Below the pieces are notes generated by a model. That model ran no database searches. It was not told the DNA's origin and was given only the letters and a program-made list of their open reading frames with translations. A program made the translations under genes and the position numbers. Of a stretch of DNA of 64,000 bases, positions 18,257 to 29,898 are shown one piece after another. The stretch lies in contig OZ026602.1 of assembly GCA_964020085.1 (NCBI GenBank), positions 31,822,977 through 31,886,976 of the forward strand, in the 5' to 3' direction. The stretch's first letter is position 1; the number at the start of each line of letters is the position of its first letter. The stretch comes from Micromussa lordhowensis. Lineage: Eukaryota; Cnidaria; Anthozoa; Scleractinia; Lobophylliidae.

Positions 18257-18472
18257 TTTATTTACAAAATATGATCTAATTTTGTAAGAGGTTTTGTTTA
18301 TAATATCAGTATATGTAATTGTGATACAAAATCACAGTTTTTTATAATCTTTCTGTAACAAGATTTTAAATACCTTATGAATATAAAACAACATTATAAT
18401 ATTATGTCAATCCTACCAATAATAAATATCGTACTTATATACAAGATATGCTACTACAATTCACAGGTGACA

Positions 18473-20866
18473 TTATTTTAGTTTTTTTTTCTCTTCTAGT
18501 CTTTTGCTTTTCCTGGTTTCCCTGAGATCATGTTCCCAATAAGAACTTTTCCGTTTAGTGTAAGTTCTCTTTGAGCGCTCACTGTCACATAGGTTCCATT
18601 GTCTAGACTCAAGCTTTAAAATGTCAGCAGGAGCATCCCATTTGTTAGATTTCCTGAGAACTATAGCCCTGGCCATATCATTGTTTTTTTCTACTCCTTG
18701 CCCTGTAAACAGTTTGATAGTTTTATAGTTTTGCAGAAATATGGGAATGTGATAGACCATAGCATGCATGTATGGGGTTACATTACTTCTCTTGTAGCCT
18801 ACCCTTTTATCCCTTAGTGATATAAACAGGTTTACCCATTCCTTTGCTTTCTTGAAGTAGTCATTTATCATTTCTGTTGAAGGGTTCCTGCAGGTTACAG
18901 TGCTATATATTTCCCCAAACTTTTCCCATATAGTTTTTACGACTTCAACAGTGTCTGGCTGAATAATCCCATTGAGTTTGGTTGGAAGTTCATTCAGCAA
19001 TTTTTTCTTGTCTGAGCCCAAAAGACTAGTAAAATCATATTGCCCAGACCCTTTCCCATCTACATTGGTTTTCTCCCATATGTCAAAGGAGACCCCACAT
19101 GATCTTATTGTTGCCTGCAGATTGTTTAGGTGTTAATTTTTTGTTGTCCTTTCCTCTTGTCCCAGTTTTCCCTTCAGTCCCAGTCTAATGCATCCGTAAC
19201 CAAATTTTCTATTAGAACATCTAAAATCCTTAGCAGAAGATGCAGTTCATCCAACACTACATGGTCGAGCTCTATATGAAGTAGAGGCTCATGGTCACAG
19301 CAATACTTATTTTCTTGTTTCTTTTTCCTAGCTAGTTCAAACATTTCTTTAAGACTTCTCTTTAGATCTGGAGATTGATAATGGTCTAAATTGAAGCTTG
19401 TGTCCCACCTGTTGTTTTTGTGTATTTTGCACCATACACATGCATAGTGTGAGGTAGCACCCTTCAAACCCATCATAAGTAAAATGAATTTGTAATCCCC
19501 CCCTAGGAAAAATTCCAAATTAAGTGATTTGCCACCCACTTCTATTTTCTTCTTACTTATAAGTGAATTTATGTCCTTGAAGACATCTGCAAATGACTTC
19601 CCTAAGGTGTTGTAGTCTTCCTTACCCTTTACAACAGCTATGGTGTGGTTACCTTTTGCTGCCATAACCTCATCATCTGAATGAAGTAGTGCAAAACTCA
19701 TAAGTATAAAACTAGAATTTCGTGTCATTCTTGCCCCATCCCCTGAAATTTTAACCTGTACATGATCTACATTTGGATGGCTTGCTACATAGTCTTGAAC
19801 CCTGTCATTCAGAAGGTCAGTGAATGATGTCTGTGCCCCTTCTGTCTCACCGGGAGTAGAAGTGATATGACAGATGTCATTCAGCTGACTCCTTCTTTGC
19901 TTTACAAGGTATGACTACCATTGTAAGCTCATGATAAAAGTTGTCTCCGACACAAAATTTATCTAATAAAAATAGGACCTTTTCTACTTTGGACTTCTCT
20001 TCCTCAGACAGCGAGTCAAATACAGTTGAGTCCCCATCATTTGACTTCTGGTCTTCGGCCATTACTGTATGACTGATGCCAGTCTTTAGCTCATTGATAG
20101 TCATTGACTCCAGTTTCAGACCAAATGACTTTGCAAACCACAAAGCAGTTTTGGCTCTAGACATAAATGCCTTTAAAGTGCGAGACTTCTTCTTCACTTC
20201 TGAGATGTCTTTCCCCACGTATGTTTTGTCTGAATTTTCAATTTTTTCAATGTAACTTAAGAGTTCTTCATTCTTTGACTGTAGGTCAGACAAACTTTGT
20301 TCCTTCTCTTGAATGGCTGCATACATTTCTTCAAATAGCTGTTTACTCTCTGATTTAAGATCCTGGTAATTCTGCTTCCACTCCTCCAGTTCATCTCTGA
20401 TAGCTTCATTTTCTTCCCTCAAGCAAGTTACTGAAGCTGTTTGTCCCTCAAAAATGTGGAATCTTCTCACTTTTGAGTTTAGTTCTTCTCTCTTTGTACC
20501 TCCTTTGGCCTTTGCATATAAATTCTGGACCACGCCAGCAATGTTTGCAAGAGTGTTGTTTACTTCCGCTCATATTTGCCCATCAGCAGTTATGGCAAAG
20601 GTATGAGAAGGAATACAATACTCCAAAAGATCAACATAGGTGCTAGTTAATGCTGATTGATCAGGTTGACTTGCCACAGCAGCTGTCTTACTTTCCTTCT
20701 TCTGCAACCTTAGGAACTCATGCCAAGCCTTTAGTAATGGATAAGGAATATCCGGCACTGCCAAAATGACATTTTTTGTGACTGCCTTAGCTGCATACTT
20801 TAAGGAGGGGCTTTCAATACTCAATTTCCATTTTAAAAAAGATTCCATTGGAGGTCTATCAGACAT
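18473..20866 (-). pseudogene. degenerate candidate DDE transposase of unassigned family
   Basis: Four minus-strand segments form one protein: an N-terminal part from 20866, a coiled-coil region (20533-19877), a core (19728-19174) and a C-terminal part (19021-18473) ending in basic residues. Breaks are an in-frame TGA at 20570-20572 and frame changes near 19900 and 19170. The core has KISGDGARMTRNSSF, FFLGGDYKFILLMMG, GLKGATSHYACVWCKIHK and ELDHVVLDELHLLLRI. A GD pair followed by GL..A...Y.C..C recalls the layout after the second catalytic Asp in RAG1/Transib-type transposases. That is a resemblance, not an assignment. Related genes appear widespread in cnidarians as I recall. Confidence 0.55.
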
Positions 20867-20869
20867 TTT

Positions 20870-21560
20870 ACAATTTAAAATTATACTTCTACTAATAAAC
20901 GAATTATTTCCAAGTCAAATCAATGTTCTGAGACTATTTCACAATACAGGAAATGTGTAAAGGTCATAAAGATCACTTTGGCGTCAGATCAGAGCCTAAA
21001 TTAGCATAAAATTTACATTTTTTCACGTTTCAGGAGCCTTCAGTGGCTCTTTAACCGCGGTATTTGCACGTAATGACGAGGCTACAAAGCTTCACAAAAT
21101 GGTGGTTTGTTGACACCAATTTCATAAATAACAACATTATGCCTTGTGTATTAAACACTAAATAAAAATTGCCACATGTGAAAGTTTGCTCGTTTGCATG
21201 CCTTGTCACCGAAAATTTGGCAAATATTCAGAAGTTAATTGTCTGCTGCAGTGAGCACTGGAAATGATCCCAAAATGGAAATGATCCCTAAATTGGACCG
21301 CCGGAAAACGAGGAATGGCATGGGTATAGGGGCAGAGTGTATTTTTGTGGTATCAGTAAAGTTTGTGTCCTTTAAGCAGTATTTCATAAAAGTCCAACTT
21401 CTGATTTGTGTTGTTTTAGGCAATGTCATCAGGAAAAGAAAAATGAATTGCCAGGGGAACAGGCAAATGTATATATTCAACATTTCGTAAACCTGTGGCA
21501 TTCCTGACACATATGCTGAAAATGGTTTTGTTCACGTTAAATCCATGGAGAGCAGATTGC
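20870..21560. other. interval without a supported gene
   Basis: AT-rich. Short open frames around 21239-21510 on both strands have no recognisable domain. A fragment of an upstream exon for the 21.6-22.1 kb gene remnant cannot be excluded. Confidence 0.4.
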
Positions 21561-21569
21561 AATACTCAG

Positions 21570-22079
21570 TAACAAATTGCCACATACTTGCGGGTGGAAA
21601 GCAGCTCAAAGCTAGACAAGTGTGCATACATGTCCATTTACTGTGCTGTTAACCGGGCTTGTGGAAGTATACTCCAATTGAAAAGCAACTGGAACCATCC
21701 TCAACAAGTGCCATCTCAGCTGGTGTTGACCATGATGTTGAAGCAGCCTCAGCTGTATCCAGGATGGCCACCAGCCATCTAAATTTGTCCAAAAAGTTCC
21801 CTTATTATGTCCCCTTGGATATTATAAATATAGCTCGGAATGCAGATTACAGGACCTTCTGTGGAATGGAAAGTGGTTGGCCCAGGGTATTTATTCCAGA
21901 AGAAGTCATTTGTAAGCTCTGTGGCTCAGCCCTTGGTGAACCAAGATGCCATCCAGGTTCGAAGGGAAAAGGACTGTTCCTCACAAACATTAATCCCTTC
22001 CTGTCAGTGGATGTGCATGTGAAAATGTGTTCAAACAAAGACTGCCAAGCAATGCACCAACCTGATGTCTACAAATATG
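21570..22079 (+). pseudogene. exon of an unnamed zinc-binding protein
   Basis: A plus frame runs through the interval and ends at a good donor (ATATG/GTAAGTG, boundary near 22079). It encodes FPYYVPLDIINIARNADYRT, VICKLCGSALGEPRCHPGS and VDVHVKMCSNKDCQAMHQ, that is two CxxC-type pairs likely to bind zinc. An in-frame TAA near 21650 separates the upstream part (NCHILAGGKQLKARQV), so this copy is probably inactive. I recall this cysteine module beside transposase-like genes in cnidarians but cannot name the family. Confidence 0.45.
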
Positions 22080-22394
22080 GTAAGTGCAACAGGCTGAAAT
22101 CAGTATTGTGAAGGGGAAAAAAACGGAGATTTATTCTTAGAATTATTGCACATTTGAGTGCTGAGTTCCATTATTAAGATCTATCATGCTTGAGCTATAG
22201 CATGCTAAAACTGCACACATTTCCCTAATAATTCTGTTTTCATTTAATATTCATTTGTAGGCTTGTATAATGCTGGCCCTTGAAATATTCTTAGAATGGT
22301 GAGAACTTTTCAAAAAAGGTGTGCCACTGTCACTCATCATTGAGTGCAAATTGAAATACTTGGTTTCAACTGCATAGCAGGTTAGTTTGTGTCT

Positions 22395-22862
22395 TCTTTT
22401 TTTTTTTTTTTTTTAAATTTGAGCACATCCCCACTGGGGCTTTTCAGTGTTCAATTACATAATATATAATTACATGACATTATATGAAATTAAATATAGA
22501 ATAATAACAATTAAAGAAAAATTACAATTACAGTTAAATTACGTAACTATACATATAAAACTGTTATTAAAATAAAAATTCGCTCAGGAGTTGCTTTTTC
22601 AAAGCTCTCTTAAAGGAAACTGGTTTTTCACATTGTTTCAGTCTGGAGTCAAATTTATTCCAGATGGATACACTTCTATAATAAAATGTTCTCTGGCCTG
22701 TGGTAGTTTTAAAAAGGGGAATATTAAGTTGTTGAAAATTCCTCGTTACACGCCGAGATACGCTGCCTCTTGTTACAAACTCAGATGTCAAATATTCAGG
22801 CGCTTGGCCCGCCATGCATTTAAATGTTAAGATGGCATCTAATTTTAAAAGCTTCATTATCT
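22395..22862 (-). mobile_element. 5'-truncated LINE (CR1/L2-like) 3' end with poly(A)
   Basis: The minus-strand ORF 22857-22567 encodes the C-terminal tail of a non-LTR reverse transcriptase (LTFKCMAGQAPEYLT, TTGQRTFYYRSVSIWNKF). It is followed in the same direction by an untranslated tail and a poly(A) tract, seen as poly-T at 22398-22414. This is the usual form of a truncated LINE insertion. Target duplications are not obvious. Confidence 0.7.
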
Positions 22863-23920
22863 AGACATGATTGACTACCAACGAAAACCATAGTTTGATA
22901 GTCACAGAAAATGATTGGATGACATGTTTTATTGCTATTGATTTGTGAATCAGTGTGTTTTTTAGATTATGGCAATTTTCAAAGCAATCAATCATTTCAA
23001 CTGCAATAAGGTCTTTTGTTCAATGTTTTCTTGATGATGTGACGATAAAAGAAAGCAACCTTTACTAATAATAAGGATAATTTTATGCAAATAAACTCTA
23101 GAAAGCCTCTAGCAGTGCTAATGTTTGTGTAGCATGAAACTGGAAAGTATAAATTTCCAGCTTCTTGCAGAGTAAAACTGAACTGTCAGCACAATGGTTT
23201 TCTTTCCTGTTATACATTACCAAAACCTAACCTATTTTCTTCAATTCATTGCCTAGGCCTACAGACTCCCAAAGTACATGTACATGTATGACCCAAAATA
23301 GATTTTGTGACTTTGGCCCTGACTTGTTTGATTTTTCCTGACAATTACTCTCATATAATGCAAGCTTTCAGCTGTCAAAACTAAAATGTACAGCCCTCGA
23401 CAGGTGCAATGTTTTGTTACTCAATTAAAGTTCATATACCTGTTGAGTCTATGGTTTATTAAAACGGACAAAACCTTGCATTTTTTTATTTTTAACCAGG
23501 GACTGAATCAAGTTTAATTTATCATAAATTATGTACTTTTTAAATGTTTTCTTTTTAATATTTAAATAAGCCATGTTGGTAACATTTTGCATCTGATCTT
23601 CATATTATACGACTAACCCAGTACCTCTCTCTTGATCTGCATTGTTGTTTCTGTGCAATTCAGGATCATGTCCCACGTCCAAATACAATCGAATGCCTTG
23701 CGCGTGTGATCTACAATGCCTTTTACTGTTTTGAGGCCTTGACGCTACATAACCTGGATGATGTTGTTTGTAGATTGTGTGGTGTTGTTGGAATGCAAAA
23801 ATATCTGCGGCATGCAGTTTAGCAGATATTTGTTTTCTGCACGTTCTTATACGTGTCTTGTTCATTCGTATTCATCCTTCGGGTCTGTGAACGCCTACAA
23901 CCCACAGGTTCATTTTGTTA
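22863..23920. other. noncoding AT-rich interval
   Basis: No gene or long repeat seen. The ORFs here are short and motif-free. Confidence 0.45.
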
Positions 23921-24732
23921 TATTTTGTGTTTTCACCCCTTTTCAGCTAATCAGGCTAATCAAGCTAATCAATAATATCTTGTGTTTTTATTTTTATAGT
24001 GCGGGAGTTCGGCCACTTGAGTGCTTTTTGCTCGAAGTCGTCCGATTCTTGAAATGCCAACCCTCGCCGCGCCTGACTTGATGAAGGGGAGGACTCTCAT
24101 TCTTTAGTTGAGTGTGAATTGCTTTCTATTGGTTTTTCAGAGGAATTTTGTGCCGGCAATGTGTGTGCAGGAGTTAAGGGTCGTTTAAAGTCCTCCGTTA
24201 GTTTTTGAGCATCCACCTTAGATGCCCCTCAGTTTACTTTTGATACCATTTCACAGGGCTATCAGATTCCTTTTACCAGTTATCCAGCCCCATGTTTTTT
24301 AAGTAATAATTTGTCAGTTCTTAAGCATCCTGACTTTGTTGTTCACACAATTTCAGAGCTTTTGTGCAATGGCTGTATTACGGAGCATAGTGAGCCTCCT
24401 TTTTGAGTTAACCCTTTGACAGTTGCGGAGGACAAGAAGCTTCGCTTAGTGATCGATCTTAGACATGTTAATTGTCACCTCGTTCATTTGAACTTTAAGT
24501 ACGAGGACGCTCACTGTCACAGGTTCTTCAAGAAGGGCACTGGTTCTTTACCTGGGACCTCAAATCTGGATACCACCATGTTGATATTTCTCCAGACCAC
24601 CAAAAGTACCTAGGTTTGGCTTGGCCCTTTAACAACGTACTTAGGTAATTCACTTTCGCGGTGTTACCCTTCGGTCTCAGAAGCGCATGTTTTTGTTTTA
24701 GCAAATTGTTGCGCCCATTGGTTAAACCCTGG

Positions 24733-24961
24733 CGAGTCTACGTGTCTCCTAGAATTTACGTAATTTCATGTTGTTGTTATTTCTCAGTTAGTATACTCAC
24801 TTAGGAGGTTGGTTGGACGCATCTTGATATGCCTTAATGTGACGGCGTGATGCCGTTAGTGAGTTCATATGTGATGCATTAATGTGACAGCGCGATGCTG
24901 TTAGTGAGTTCATATGAGCCAGCACGTGGCTGTGTAGCCGCGCGATGCGGTTCCAGTCAAT

Positions 24962-25000
<39 letters not shown>

Positions 25001-25042
25001 AGCTCAGTGGTAGAGCATCCGACTAGATCACGGAGGGTCGTG

Positions 25043-25073
<31 letters not shown>

Positions 25074-25113
25074 TCCGAGTCTACGTGTCTCCTAGAATTT
25101 ACGTAATTTCATG
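24733..25113 (+). mobile_element. 305-bp tRNA-bearing insertion flanked by 38-bp duplication
   Basis: Identical 38-bp sequences at 24733-24770 and 25076-25113 flank 305 bp inserted in the DIRS-like RT. The insert contains two diverged copies of a 46-bp unit (near 24831 and 24877) and ends with a tRNA-like sequence. The 38-bp length is large for SINE target duplication, and the tRNA part is at the 3' rather than the 5' end. Confidence 0.75.
24992..25064 (+). tRNA. tRNA-like sequence, probably a repeat module
   Basis: An A box (TAGCTCAGTGGTAGAGCA), an anticodon-like arm (TCCGA CTAGATC ACGGA, apparent anticodon AGA), and a T arm with GGGTTCAAATCCC are in correct order and spacing. The acceptor stem has a mismatch and two wobble pairs, and the anticodon stem has an A-A mismatch. 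AGA would be tRNA-Ser, but the long variable arm is absent. It is most likely a tRNA-derived repeat rather than a functional gene. Confidence 0.55.
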
Positions 25114-26478
25114 ATCTATGGGTCATAACTCTTTTGTTTCTCTTGACGACGGTTTTGGTAGTCAGCCAGAGAGGACGTCTGCCGTCGCAGCAGCTTTTAT
25201 TCAGCGAAAGGATCTTGACTCTTCAGGTCTCCTTGTTAACAAGGAGAAGTCTCACTTGGTCCCGATGCAAGTTGGCAAGTGGCTCGGTTTCGTAATCAAC
25301 ACTATTGCTATGACGTTTCGGATTCCTGAAAAGAAGGTCTGCAAGCTTAAGCAGCTTTTGAATTCCGCCATTCAAAACAAGTCATCTTCCTATCGTGAAT
25401 TAGCCAGGATCGCTGGTTCCATAATTTCGGTTGTCTTAGCGGTTGGGCCCATTTCCAGTCTTCTGACTAGGCAGATGTACTTAGCTATAGAGTGTAGGTC
25501 AGTTTGGGATCACATTTTTCTCTTCCCACCTGCTCTGCTAGAGGAATTGAAGTTTTGGTTTTCTAACATTGAACCTTTTAATGGTTACTCCGTTCGGTCC
25601 CCCCTTGATTCATCCACTGTTCTATTTTCTGACGTGAGCAACGCAGTTTTCAGAGGCTTTTCTGCCTCCCTGGACGGCACTGTGGCCAGCAGTATGTTCA
25701 CTGTTGACGATTTGGGTCAAAGTTCTACCTTTCGTGAGCTGAAAGCTATTTAATATGTCTTGCTTTCTTTTGTTGAGCACCTCAAGCACAAGAGGGTTAA
25801 GATTTTTACCAACAATCAGAGCGCCGCCAGGATAGTTTCCGTTGGTAGCTCTAAGATACATCTTCAGTCGGTGGCTCTAAGCATTTTTGGTTCTTGTTTT
25901 TCACATTGTATTCCCTTGGAAGCGCAGTGGATTCCAAGGTCACTCAACGAGAGGGCTGGTTTTTTAAGCCGGTTTGTTGACGAGGATGATTGGCATGTTA
26001 ATCCCTCCGTGTTTCGACTTGTAGATGCCAAATGGGGTCCCCACATGATTGACCGTTCCGCTTCCTATTATAACGCTCAGCTTCCGCGTTTTAACTCCAA
26101 TTTTGCTTCTCCTGGTTGCAGCGGTGTCAATGCTGTGGTGCAGGATTGGAGTGGAGAGAATAACTGGGTTTGCCCTCCGGTGGGTCTTGTCGTGGACGCC
26201 GTTCGAGTTCTCACGGCTTGTTCCAGTCACGGGACCGTGATTATTCCTGAATGGCTCTCGGCCTATTTTTGGCCTTTTTTACTAATGGACCCTCACAGTT
26301 TAAGTCATTTGTCAGTGAGGTTTTTGTGCTTCCCGTCATAAAGGATCTTATCTTGGAGGGCCCAGGTCATAGGCAGATCTATAAATCTCATCCGTCTGTT
26401 TTTCACGGTTGCCAGAAATTCAGAATGTTGGCTTTGCGTCTGGATTTTGGGTGAGTTTTTTGTACCGTCACGGATAGT

Positions 26479-26580
26479 GTTTTGAGCCTGATGTGGCATA
26501 TTTTGAGCTTGATTGGCATATTATGAGCCTGAATTGGCAAGTTTGACTCTTATTTGACATGCTTTGAGTCAATGTGGTCT
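26479..26580 (+). repeat. 20-bp tandem repeats between RNase H and recombinase
   Basis: Three clear units of 20-21 bp, TTTTGAGCCTGATGTGGCAT and variants, are followed by two more diverged ones. They fill the spacer between the RNase H and recombinase parts. Confidence 0.75.
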
Positions 26581-26701
26581 TGTCGCGCGTGTTTTGTGCC
26601 TTCATCGATATTTTTTGCTGAAATTGGTCATTAGCGAAGTAATTGTTTGATTTTCAGGATACTTTCTTTTCTTTCCGATGTGCTGAGTTCCGGGATTTGG
26701 C

Positions 26702-27696
26702 TTGAAGCACCCTCATTGTCCCATTCCTTCTTTGAGTGATATGGTTCCAGGCCTTATTGACCTGCAATTAGATGCCAAGGCTCCGTCTACGGTGCTGAAG
26801 TACAAGTCTAGCTGGTTACGGTGGTGCGAGTGGGCTCTGTCGAAGTTTGGTGTTCCCGTTATTCTGGCAAAACCTTTGCATATTGCACTGTTAATCTCTG
26901 AGCTAGCTAAGCGTTCTTCCAAGAATAACATCAGTGTATCTTCTATAGAATCTGTCATTTATGCTATTAAGTGGGGCCACGCAATGGCCGGTATTGAGGC
27001 TTGTCCTGTTACCCATCCTTTAGTAAAGTTTCCTTTAGAAGGTGCCAAAAGAAGGCTTGCCCGACCTGTTCAGCCTAAGGAGCCGCTGTCGGTTAGCACT
27101 GTACAGGCGATTGCTATGCATTTTGCCTCAAGCACTTTACTGTCCGATCTTCGTTTATTATTTATTCTTTTAGTTGGTTTTCCAGGCTTTTTCGCATTGA
27201 CGAGATTAGGAATATAGTATTTCGTGATGTCTCTATACATAGTGATCATATGTCAGTTTGTGTGGCTCAGTGAAAAAACGACCAGTATCGGGAAAGCCAA
27301 ACTGCTTTTCTCGCTACGACCGGCAAGGTTACTTGTCCTATAGCAGTGACTGCGGAGCAGTTGATTAAACTTCTGCCACAGTCTTCCTCCGAGTTTCCAC
27401 TAGTTCGCAGAATTGTCAAAGTTAGATCAAAGGAGTATTTTCATCCTAGTTTGGGTGTTTCTGTTTCCACTTTAAGTGAGGAATTTAAGAAGCATATTAA
27501 GCCATTTGTTAGTGACATTTCTAAGTATGGCACACACAGTATGAAGTCTGGGGTGGCTTCTAATCTGGCTTGCAGGAAAATAGCTGGTGACTTGTTAGAC
27601 ATCTATGCTGGTTGGAGGTGCGAGTCCACTAAGCATAGATATATTAAGCATGGTTTTAGCGAACGTTTAGCCGTATCCAACAAACTTTCAATTTAG
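26702..27696 (+). pseudogene. DIRS-like tyrosine recombinase
   Basis: The N-terminal SAM-like core-binding domain is open (26702-27217; LDAKAPSTVLKYKSSWLRW, SVIYAIKWGHAMAGIEACP). The catalytic Arg region (FRIDEI near 27190) lies in another frame, followed by an in-frame TGA at 27271 and a second open part (27346-27696) with YGTHSMKSGVASN and GWRCESTKHRYIKHG. The usual HxxR has Lys instead of Arg (HSMK). The frame breaks and this substitution indicate an inactive recombinase. Confidence 0.7.
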
Positions 27697-27699
27697 TGT

Positions 27700-28556
27700 C
27701 TATAATGTTTGTATATATCTTGATCACTACGTCATTATACTTTTTCCAGTATTTGTTGGCTATTGTGTAATCAGAATTAGATTTCACTTTGCCCGCTTTG
27801 TAATTTTGAGTGATCTATTTAGTCCTGGTGGGGGACGTAAGATGTGCCTGGCCCGTCCCAGATTTCCTGTCATTTTTTGGGGCAGGTTTTTTCTGGCCAC
27901 ACTGGTACGCTTACATGTAGCTTTAGTCTAATTACCTTTCCTGTAGCTCTGTTTATTTGACTATCATTAAAGTGGGTTATGGCATTACTCCCAGGCCATA
28001 TCGAATATTCTCCAGTATTTGTTGGCTATTTTCGTTTCTTGATTTCTATTAAGTTTTGGTAAGTGCAGAAAAGTATATCTGGGTGGTGGAAATGCAAAAA
28101 ATTGCTGCAGTGTTGCTGCAGTAAGTTCTCATTATATTTACATTTATGTCCCCCCCTCATGAATTGATTTCAATAATATTAATTCCCAGCTACTCCCCGA
28201 AAGATTCAAGCCAACAGTTGAGCTATGTTTGATAGAGCGCAAATAATAAAGACAGCAACGGGATGGGATAATAATTTGGCCATGAACAATGGCCGTTCTT
28301 TAATTAATAAATAACAAATTAATCCTGAATTACAAACTCCATCTGGAGAATCATTTATGAAAGTATTTATTTTTTAGCTCTAGCAAAGGTGAGGGCCACG
28401 AAAAAAGGCCACAGGACGCTGCTACAACGGCCAGCCCCCACCCAAAGACTGTTGGCAGTGTTAGAGAAGAGATAACACAGCGCGTGCTTGTATTATCCCC
28501 TAGTTAACATTAGACTTAAAAAGCACTGGTGGCGAGACAAGGCGTTCTGATGTATC
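27700..28556. other. noncoding, possible DIRS 3' terminal region
   Basis: No gene seen. It contains both copies of the CCAGTATTTGTTGGCTATT direct repeat about 260 bp apart, compatible with a split terminal repeat of the preceding element. Confidence 0.45.
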
Positions 28557-28722
28557 TAAAGCCGTGTTCACACTAAATGTTAATTATGTTCAACTGAATT
28601 ACGATTCAATCTATCATACTCCATTCGATTTTATTCAATTATGGTTCTGTTCACATCTGCGAAAATTCAAATAAACTAGGCAGGGTAACCTCGCAATCTA
28701 AAGCTGAAAACAAAATGGTGTC

Positions 28723-28908
28723 CTATCGAACAGCTGCCATGATATTCACCGCAATACTTGATTTGGAGAACCGTCCATCGGCCATTCCTTGGCTTATTTT
28801 GGCCCATACAAGTTTCTTGTTGTCCATGGTGTTAAACTCATGTTGCACCGCCTCTTCACTCCATAGTTTGGTTTCCTCAAACCACCACGTGTCCGCCGTT
28901 TTGTTCAA
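28723..28908 (-). pseudogene. Myb/SANT-like remnant inside the MITE
   Basis: The minus frame encodes WWFEETKLWSEEAVQHEFN followed by KKLVWAKISQGMADGRFS. The tryptophan and acidic spacing recalls the MADF/SANT (Myb-like) DNA-binding protein that accompanies Harbinger transposases. Only one helix-turn-helix-sized piece is left. It suggests the MITE arose by internal deletion of an autonomous Harbinger element. Confidence 0.45.
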
Positions 28909-28918
28909 TCACGCACTG

Positions 28919-28960
28919 TAATTACTTTAAACAACCCCAAGGGGGTTGTTTGAAGTAATT
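28919..28960. repeat. 20-bp-arm hairpin
   Basis: AATTACTTTAAACAACCCC is followed after two bases by a near-complementary arm (GGGGGTTGTTTGAAGTAATT), inside the Harbinger MITE. Confidence 0.75.
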
Positions 28961-29067
28961 GTAATCCAATTGTAATCAGGGACTGCAATTAGTTGATGTG
29001 AACCCATTTCATATTTAATTCGATTATAATTCGATCATAATCGAGGCCTAATGTGAACACGGCTTAA

Positions 29068-29890
29068 GAAAGGCATTAGATTTCCAGCGGCCTAACAAGC
29101 AAATCTGGGAGTCAGAGAATCCTTTGGCGGCTGCCCAGCTAGCCCCACCTGTTGAGACCTTCCCAGACAAGAGAGGCTTTGTCCGCCGAGTGAGAGTGCG
29201 TACCAAGTCAGCTGTTTATGAAAGGCCTATTGACAAGCTTTGCCTCTTGGTTGAAGGAGAATGTTAAAGTTCAAGAATAGGACGATGTGGACACTAAGAA
29301 CTCGGAGACATTTAACTGACATTTATTTAGCCTTTTGTTAGGATGCATAGTTGCATTACGCGACTATCCTTGCGTCATTATTTTCTTTCCATTTAAGTCT
29401 ACGTAGGTTTTTGTTTACCTTCGAAATTTTACTTAGCGTTTTCACGGTCATTAGAGCCAGCTGGTGCTTAGATCCTTATTTAAGTGTTATAGTAAGTGAT
29501 TCGCTGGGGCTCTCACTAAGGGATCTAACACCCAAAGATTTAGATTTAGTTAATTAGGTACCCTCTGGGAACGTTTAGTGCGTGTAACAAGTTTTTTGCA
29601 TTTTTTTCGCTTCATATCTTTCTGCATAAATATTCCTAAATTTATATTTCACCATTAGTTTTTACTAGCGCATCGTGCGGTCTACTTGGATCTTTGAAGA
29701 GTATATTTGTATTAAGCACAGTCATCTTGTAGTAATCCGTTATACGGAGTGTCTATCTCTTCGGGCCACAGTGCCATAACAATGTAAGTTTAATTTCCTT
29801 TTAGAATTGCTATTTCGATTTATTTCTTTGTTGTTTCCGTGCAGTGTTGTATATCCTTAGTCCTGCGTTTTATTTTGCAGTTTAAACCTC
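29068..29890. other. noncoding interval
   Basis: No gene seen. It lies between the Harbinger MITE and the 3' end of the minus-strand DIRS-like element and may include that element's terminal sequence. Confidence 0.4.
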
Positions 29891-29898
29891 GATTTTGA

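Larger units (their letters stand above)
24400..26340 (+). pseudogene. DIRS-like reverse transcriptase / RNase H
   Basis: RT blocks are readable in changing frames: KKLRLVIDLRHVN (24430), DISPDHQKYLGLAWPF (24590), LPFGLRSACFCFSKLLRPLV (24665), then after the insertion LDDGFGSQ (25145). The frame continues with GLLVNKEKSHLVPMQVGKWLGF, where the C-terminal RT/connection begins, and an RNase H-like domain (STVLFSDVSNAVFRGF, VKIFTNNQSAARIV, LEAQWIPRSLNERAGFLSR). The active-site segment has LDDG rather than the usual MDDG-like motif. A stop at 25751 and several shifts mean no product can be made. Confidence 0.7.
24120..27700 (+). mobile_element. DIRS-like (tyrosine-recombinase) retrotransposon, degenerate
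   Basis: Reverse transcriptase, RNase H and tyrosine recombinase follow each other on the plus strand, the diagnostic order of DIRS-type elements. Stops and frameshifts occur throughout. A 305-bp foreign insertion splits the RT. The 20-bp sequence CCAGTATTTGTTGGCTATT occurs at about 27749 and 28012, just past the recombinase, and may belong to the terminal repeats. Confidence 0.75.
28560..29064. mobile_element. PIF/Harbinger-type MITE with TAA duplication
   Basis: The element starts AGCCGTGTTCACACT and ends with the complement AATGTGAACACGGCT. It is flanked directly by TAA at 28557-28559 and 29065-29067. TAA/TTA 3-bp duplications are typical of PIF/Harbinger transposons. It is 505 bp long and too small to encode a transposase. 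Confidence 0.8.

Noticed and set aside
24992..25064. Functional tRNA-Ser gene
   Set aside because: It has no long variable arm, mismatched stems, and sits within a mobile insertion with flanking duplication.
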